A stretch of 17,833 bases of DNA, taken from an uncultured Eubacteriales bacterium. GTDB lineage: Bacteria; Bacillota; Clostridia; Christensenellales; UBA1242. How positions within the stretch are numbered: the stretch's first letter is position 1; every line of letters begins with the position of its first letter. A model generated the notes under the pieces. The model saw nothing but the letters and a program-made list of their open reading frames with translations, was not told where the DNA came from and made no database searches. Below are positions 14,571 through 17,833 of the stretch, piece after piece. The stretch spans positions 1 to 17,833 of the forward strand of contig USNN01000011.1 in assembly GCA_900556185.1 (NCBI GenBank), written 5' to 3'. The position numbers and the translations under genes were made by a program.

Positions 14571-14594
14571 AGTAACCCCCTTCAATTTAATTAA

Positions 14595-14623
14595 AGGATA
14601 ACAAATAATAAAACCATTGTCAA
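14595..14623 (-). promoter_or_regulatory. Sigma-A promoter of the small leftward gene
   Basis: On the minus strand TTGACA (14623-14618), 17 bases, then TATCCT (14600-14595). The -35 is a perfect match and the -10 matches four of six. It is divergent from the promoter at 14651. Confidence 0.65.
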
Positions 14624-14650
14624 TAGCGGTGCTTTAAATTGCTAATTTTA

Positions 14651-14679
14651 TTGCAAAAATATAAAAGTTATTGTAAAAT
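14651..14679 (+). promoter_or_regulatory. Sigma-A promoter of the methyltransferase-like gene
   Basis: TTGCAA (14651-14656), 17 bases, TAAAAT (14674-14679), followed by the ribosome binding site AGAGGTG at 14686-14692. The two divergent -35 elements are separated by 27 bases. Confidence 0.65.
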
Positions 14680-14695
14680 TAATTTAGAGGTGTAT

Positions 14696-15613
14696 ATGGA
14701 ACAAACCGAAAAATTAGATGAACAAGTTGAAAAGATATTAAAGCATATGCTATATATGCAAAATAAGGCCGAAAACAATAAGAATTTAAAGTATGACAAT
14801 GATGCTAAGTTTAGTGGCTTTGAGTATGCCTACTTATTTTCTAATGAGGCATTAAATAACTATTTTAATAGGTTTAAATTAGATAATGGTAGGGTTTTGA
14901 CTGTGGGTAGTTCGGGCGACCAAGTGTTGTATTCATTGCTGAATGGTGCTAAAGATGTGACTCTTGTAGATATAAATCCACTAGCTAAATATATTTTTGA
15001 TGTTAAGCGTGGTATTGTGAAAACTATGTCTTTTGCAGAAGTTCAAAAGTATATAGTTGAAGATGAAGATATTTTAAGTTTTAAAGTTTATAAAAAGATT
15101 AGAAATAATTTGAATGAAGAAACTAAATATGTTTTAGATAATTTATATCTAGAGGGCTTTGATAACTATATTCATAAAATAAATAAAAAGACAAATGGTT
15201 ATGGTAAAAAATGCGCCTATTTAAGAAATGAAGAATCATTTAATAAATTAAAGCAAGCCTTAAACTCTGAATATAATTACTCTTTTATTGAAAGTGATAT
15301 ACAAAAGTTAAATGGCAAGTTGAAGCCAGATGATAAATATAACTTAATACTTTTATCTAATATAAGTGACTATGTAAATGCGTGGACAGACGAAAGGGGA
15401 AGTGGTAAGTCTAAATTTTTTAATATGGTAAAACAATTGGAAAAGCACTTGTGTGATGGCGGTCAAATGCAACTATCATACTCGTGGCATGAAAGACTAC
15501 CTAAATACAAATTTTTTAAAGAAATGTTTGGCGACGATATTCACTCAATTGCGGTTTCTACAAAAGAAGGTCCTATTGTGTATAGACCAACTCAACCTGT
15601 TTTGGAAAGATAA
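14696..15613 (+). CDS. SAM-binding transferase-like protein (Rossmann fold), function unknown
   Basis: This 305-residue protein contains a class I SAM-binding pattern. Motif I is VLTVGSSGDQ (67-76) and the acidic end of strand 2 is VTLVDINPLAKYIFDVKR (about 88-105). A later strand (YNLILLSNISDYV) and a strand-turn (LCDGGQMQLSY) fit motifs IV and VI. The pairing of VGSSGD with VDINP and a following helix recalls DUF3419/BtaA-type aminocarboxypropyl transferases as well as ordinary methyltransferases, so the chemistry is not decided. The start is the ATG at 14696; an upstream in-frame TTG at 14639 precedes the promoter -10. Lys, Asn and Tyr are abundant. It is followed without a terminator by two short frames, and a shared operon is likely. 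Confidence 0.65.
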   Translation: MEQTEKLDEQVEKILKHMLYMQNKAENNKNLKYDNDAKFSGFEYAYLFSNEALNNYFNRFKLDNGRVLTVGSSGDQVLYSLLNGAKDVTLVDINPLAKYIFDVKRGIVKTMSFAEVQKYIVEDEDILSFKVYKKIRNNLNEETKYVLDNLYLEGFDNYIHKINKKTNGYGKKCAYLRNEESFNKLKQALNSEYNYSFIESDIQKLNGKLKPDDKYNLILLSNISDYVNAWTDERGSGKSKFFNMVKQLEKHLCDGGQMQLSYSWHERLPKYKFFKEMFGDDIHSIAVSTKEGPIVYRPTQPVLER

Positions 15614-15623
15614 GGGAGTGGTT

Positions 15624-15686
15624 ATGGTAAATTTGTGGAGTATTGCAATTGGTGTTAAATTTCAGGAGACAATATGGATAAGATAG
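15624..15686 (+). CDS. Possible 20-codon peptide overlapping the next gene start
   Basis: A short frame reads MVNLWSIAIGVKFQETIWIR. It starts ten bases after the upstream stop, with GGGAG at 15614-15618, and its stop (15684-15686) lies 13 bases inside the next gene. The layout would suit translational coupling of the following gene. There is no homology to report and chance is a real possibility. Confidence 0.22.
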   Translation: MVNLWSIAIGVKFQETIWIR

Positions 15687-16219
15687 AGTGTATTAAAATA
15701 GCGGAATTGGAGAATAAGGGCGAATTTTTGACAGTTATAAATCAACTTTATGAAAAATGGAAAGAAAATAAAGGCAATGGGGAGGTCTTTGTTAGATTGA
15801 CTTTTGAATGTTGGTATGTGTTGAGTGAAGGTTATCGAATTGGACTCTCAGAACCTACTTGTAATAAAGCTAAATCTATTTTAGTTGAAATTGGAAATGC
15901 CATTGAAGAAAACGACATAAAAGAAGATTATGTGTTGAGTCATCTTGGTTATATGATGACATTGTTTCCGGATTTCTTTTTTGAGGACGATGATAAAGAG
16001 CAATATATAAAGTATCAAAAAATTGGCTCAAAAATGCTAAATAGAGCAATACAGGTTTCGCCGGGAAATAAAATTGCAGAATTATTTATGCTGGGAAACG
16101 GCAACAAAGAAAAAGAGTATAACAAACTTAAGAAACAACTAAAACCTCAAATACTGCAAAAATATAATGGTGAAGACTGCTTTGATGAATACTTTAGAGA
16201 TGTTTTAACTCAAGAGTAA
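15674..16219 (+). CDS. Hypothetical helical protein
   Basis: I do not recognise this 181-residue protein. It appears all-helical, acidic to neutral and cytosolic, with no signal peptide or membrane segment. Pairs of helices with spaced Leu/Tyr/Ala (for example VINQLYEKWKENKG and LNRAIQVSPGNKIAELFMLG) give it a loose TPR-like character, but no repeat is clear enough to name. AGGAG nine bases upstream supports the ATG at 15674. It follows the SAM-binding protein gene with only a short overlapping frame between, and a strong terminator ends the unit, so the two probably share a function. Confidence 0.7.
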   Translation: MDKIECIKIAELENKGEFLTVINQLYEKWKENKGNGEVFVRLTFECWYVLSEGYRIGLSEPTCNKAKSILVEIGNAIEENDIKEDYVLSHLGYMMTLFPDFFFEDDDKEQYIKYQKIGSKMLNRAIQVSPGNKIAELFMLGNGNKEKEYNKLKKQLKPQILQKYNGEDCFDEYFRDVLTQE

Positions 16220-16246
16220 AATTTTAAAATTTTTTATTTAAAATAA

Positions 16247-16279
16247 AATCAGTTGGTTAGTTTTAACCGACTGATTTTT
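16247..16279 (+). terminator. Terminator after the hypothetical pair
   Basis: AATCAGTTGGTTA (16247-16259) pairs with TAACCGACTGATT (16264-16276, one T-G pair) around loop GTTT, followed by TTTTTG. It lies 27 bases after the stop codon. Confidence 0.88.
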
Positions 16280-16288
16280 GTTGATTTA

Positions 16289-16344
16289 TAAAAAGAAAGA
16301 GACTCAGTTGGTTCATGAATATTCTTCATGGCTCAGCTGAGTCT
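16289..16344 (-). terminator. Terminator of the leftward tRNA operon
   Basis: AGACTCAGTTG (16300-16310) pairs with CAGCTGAGTCT (16334-16344, one wobble). After a 3-base internal loop, CATGAA (16314-16319) pairs with TTCATG (16325-16330). Read leftward, the stem is followed by CTTTCTTTTTAT. It lies five bases beyond the CCA end of tRNA-Leu. Confidence 0.82.
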
Positions 16345-16348
16345 TGTG

Positions 16349-16432
16349 TGGTGCGGGCAAAGAGACTTGAACTCCCACTCCGAAGGAACTAGATCCTAAG
16401 TCTAGCGCGTCTGCCAATTCCGCCATGCCCGC
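16349..16432 (-). tRNA. tRNA-Leu (anticodon UAG), CCA encoded
   Basis: Read leftward, GCGGGCA pairs with TGCCCGC in the acceptor stem. The anticodon arm is CTAGA-CTTAGGA-TCTAG, giving UAG, which reads CUN leucine codons. A long variable arm (TTCCTTCGGAGT) is typical of tRNA-Leu. The T stem has two G-U pairs. The CCA end is at 16349-16351. Last gene of the operon. Confidence 0.96.
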
Positions 16433-16434
16433 AA

Positions 16435-16510
16435 TGGTGATCCAACCGGGACTCGAACCCGGGACCCCAAGATTAAAAGTCTTGTGCTCTACCGACTGAG
16501 CTACTGGATC
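16435..16510 (-). tRNA. tRNA-Lys (anticodon UUU), CCA encoded
   Basis: The acceptor stem GATCCAG pairs with TTGGATC (one wobble). The anticodon arm is CAAGA-CTTTTAA-TCTTG, giving UUU. The T arm CCGGG-TTCGAGT-CCCGG is perfect. CCA at 16435-16437 lies two bases from the 5' end of tRNA-Leu. Confidence 0.96.
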
Positions 16511-16524
16511 ATATTATTAAGTTG

Positions 16525-16602
16525 TGGGGTGAAAGGTGGGACTCGAACCCACGGCCTCTAGAGCCACAATCTAGCGCTCTAACCAACTGAGCTACATCCA
16601 CC
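16525..16602 (-). tRNA. tRNA-His (anticodon GUG), CCA encoded
   Basis: The extra 5' G (position -1) faces C73, the identity feature of bacterial tRNA-His. The anticodon arm is CTAGA-TTGTGGC-TCTAG, giving GUG. The acceptor strands are GTGGATG and CTTTCAC, which leaves a T-T mismatch at the sixth pair and a G-T at the fourth. The T arm GTGGG-TTCGAGT-CCCAC is perfect. Confidence 0.95.
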
Positions 16603-16616
16603 ATAATTAAAGTGGG

Positions 16617-16693
<77 letters not shown>

Positions 16694-16708
16694 ATAAAAA
16701 TTGTTATG

Positions 16709-16783
16709 TGGCTGGGGTGGAAGGATTTGAACCCTCGAATGTGGGAGTCAGAGTCCCATGCCTTACCACTTGGCGACACCCCA
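16709..16783 (-). tRNA. tRNA-Gln (anticodon CUG), CCA encoded
   Basis: The acceptor stem TGGGGTG pairs with CACCCCA, discriminator G. The anticodon arm is TGGGA-CTCTGAC-TCCCA, giving CUG. It is a near copy of the following tRNA-Gln in the D arm and acceptor but differs in the anticodon and T stems. Confidence 0.96.
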
Positions 16784-16825
16784 ATATATCGACCGCCAGA
16801 TGGGAAGACTGCTAGCACAAAGTGT

Positions 16826-16900
16826 TGGCTGGGGTGGCTGGATTTGAACCAACGAATGCGAGAGTCAAAGTCTCGTGCCTTACCGCTTGGCGACACCCCA
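16826..16900 (-). tRNA. tRNA-Gln (anticodon UUG), CCA encoded
   Basis: The acceptor stem TGGGGTG pairs with CACCCCA, discriminator G. The anticodon arm is CGAGA-CTTTGAC-TCTCG, giving UUG. A 42-base spacer (16784-16825) separates it from the CUG isoacceptor. Together they read both glutamine codons. Confidence 0.96.
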
Positions 16901-16954
16901 ATAAAATAGCGGTTGCCCAAATATTTGGGAATAAGACCTTGCCAATAAAAGAGT

Positions 16955-17028
16955 TGGAGCGGGTGATGGGAATCGAACCCACGCGGTCAGCTTGGAAGGC
17001 TGAAATTCTACCATTGAAATACACCCGC
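16955..17028 (-). tRNA. tRNA-Gly (anticodon UCC), CCA encoded
   Basis: The acceptor stem GCGGGTG pairs with CACCCGC, discriminator T. The anticodon arm is TCAGC-CTTCCAA-GCTGA, giving UCC. T arm GTGGG-TTCGATT-CCCAT. First gene of the operon, about 50 bases from the promoter -10. Confidence 0.96.
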
Positions 17029-17077
17029 ATCACGCAAAACGATTTCGCAGGGTAGCCCTTTAAAAGTCGACTTGCTA

Positions 17078-17106
17078 AGTATACTACACATCTTTTTTTT
17101 TGTCAA
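17078..17106 (-). promoter_or_regulatory. Sigma-A promoter of the tRNA operon
   Basis: Read leftward, TTGACA (17106-17101), 17 bases, then TATACT (17083-17078). This is a strong promoter, as expected for stable RNA, and it lies just beyond the stop codon of the upstream dehydrogenase gene. Confidence 0.87.
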
Positions 17107-17142
17107 TAAAATTTTCGATTTATTTTATCATTTTTTCAAATT

Positions 17143-17833
17143 TTAATACAAATTTAGTCCACCATCAACAAAAATCGTCTGCCCGTTGATATAAGTATTG
17201 TCCTTTGAACCAAGAAAATAAACAATTTTTGCCACCTCAGCAGGACTCCCCATTCTCTTTACCCCACTGCGCGCAAAAAACTCTTTTTGCTCTTTTTTAT
17301 TAAAATCTGCATTCATTTTTGTATCAATTGCGCCCGGTGCGACGTTGTTTACCAAAATATTGGCATCACTAAGTTCGCTAGCCAGTGCCGATGTAAAACC
17401 AGTAAAAGCACTTTTGCTTGCCGAATAAACCGATTCAAAACTTCCACCAAAGCGAGCATAAATAGACGAAATGTTTACAATTCGCCCCTCGCGGTTGGAT
17501 ATCATTTGAGGCAAAGCCAGTTTAGTTAAGTAAATTGGCGCAACCGTGTTGGTTTTTAGCGTATCTAAAATAGAATCGTAGTCCTCGTCAAAAATTAAGC
17601 CTTTTTTGTCCTTTCCAGCATTGTTGACAAGTACATCTACCCCACCAAAGTCTTTGCCAATTTTTGACATCATTTTGTCAATTTCTGTATGGCTACCAAA
17701 ATCTGCTTTATACGCAACAACTTTAACATTATATTTTGCCAGCAGCGCAATCAAGCTGGTTATAGATTTTTCGTCACTGTTATAGTGTAATGCCAAATTG
17801 TAGCCATGACTTGCATACTCTATGGCAATTGCC
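17143..17833 (-). CDS. Short-chain dehydrogenase/reductase (FabG-like), N terminus outside window
   Basis: SDR enzymes are NAD(P)H-dependent oxidoreductases with a Rossmann fold. The visible 229 codons begin AIAIEYASHGYNLALHYNSDE, the region just after the TGxxxGIG cofactor loop, which lies beyond the window edge; an in-frame TTG at 17796 is not the true start. Visible motifs are DVLVNNAG, VNISSIYA (catalytic Ser), YSASKSAF (catalytic Tyr and Lys) and a C-terminal NGQTIFVDGG. This is the classical beta-ketoacyl-ACP reductase-like layout, but substrate cannot be set from sequence; FabG itself is one option. Base composition is slightly higher in GC than the neighbours. No terminator hairpin was seen before the tRNA promoter. 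Confidence 0.88.
   Translation of the reverse strand, partial: AIAIEYASHGYNLALHYNSDEKSITSLIALLAKYNVKVVAYKADFGSHTEIDKMMSKIGKDFGGVDVLVNNAGKDKKGLIFDEDYDSILDTLKTNTVAPIYLTKLALPQMISNREGRIVNISSIYARFGGSFESVYSASKSAFTGFTSALASELSDANILVNNVAPGAIDTKMNADFNKKEQKEFFARSGVKRMGSPAEVAKIVYFLGSKDNTYINGQTIFVDGGLNLY

Overview
The window looks like a chromosomal piece of a low-GC, spore-forming Firmicutes, most likely a clostridial lineage. The evidence is the AT-rich codon use, strong AGGAG-type ribosome binding sites, consensus sigma-A promoters and a dense set of endospore genes: spoIIGA, sigE, sigG, ylmC/ymxH-like, spoIIP and spoIVA. No transposase, integrase, phage gene or CRISPR array is visible. This is core genome rather than an accessory island, and I found no wholly new multi-gene system. 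The interest lies in unusual gene arrangement, tightly packed regulatory signals and a few odd proteins.

Layout. At 1-490 lies the 3' part of a probable FtsQ/DivIB-like division gene, with a terminator. At 518-3092 a near-perfect sigma-A promoter drives ftsA-ftsZ, which end at a strong terminator. At 3093-4605 follow spoIIGA (membrane protease) and sigE (its pro-sigma substrate). sigG (4602-5375) lies on the opposite strand, tail to tail with sigE and overlapping its stop codon; in Bacillus and most clostridia it follows sigE in the same direction. A 3'-5' oriented sigma-F-like promoter precedes sigG. ylmC/ymxH-like and nrdR read rightward from 5462 to 6281, with a terminator after nrdR. A 240-base gap contains a candidate folded element and leads into feoA-feoB (iron uptake), then a DUF1614-type membrane protein and spoIIP with a C-terminal membrane anchor.

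From 10595 a promoter that overlaps a terminator drives der-plsY, followed by spoIVA. The gpsA gene, which lies between der and spoIVA in B. subtilis, is absent here. A bidirectional terminator closes spoIVA. At 14325-16219 are three genes of unknown function: one small leftward gene diverging from a rightward pair, one of which resembles a SAM-binding transferase. At 16289-17106 a complete leftward tRNA operon has its own promoter, seven tRNAs with encoded CCA (Gly, Gln, Gln, Arg, His, Lys, Leu) and a terminator. At the right edge, a leftward short-chain dehydrogenase is cut by the window end.

How it works together. FtsA/FtsZ build the division ring, which becomes the polar sporulation septum. 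SpoIIGA activates SigE in the mother cell, SigG acts in the forespore, SpoIIP remodels septal peptidoglycan during engulfment, and SpoIVA forms the basement of the coat. Der (ribosome assembly), PlsY (phospholipid synthesis), NrdR (control of ribonucleotide reductase) and FeoAB (iron) are housekeeping functions.
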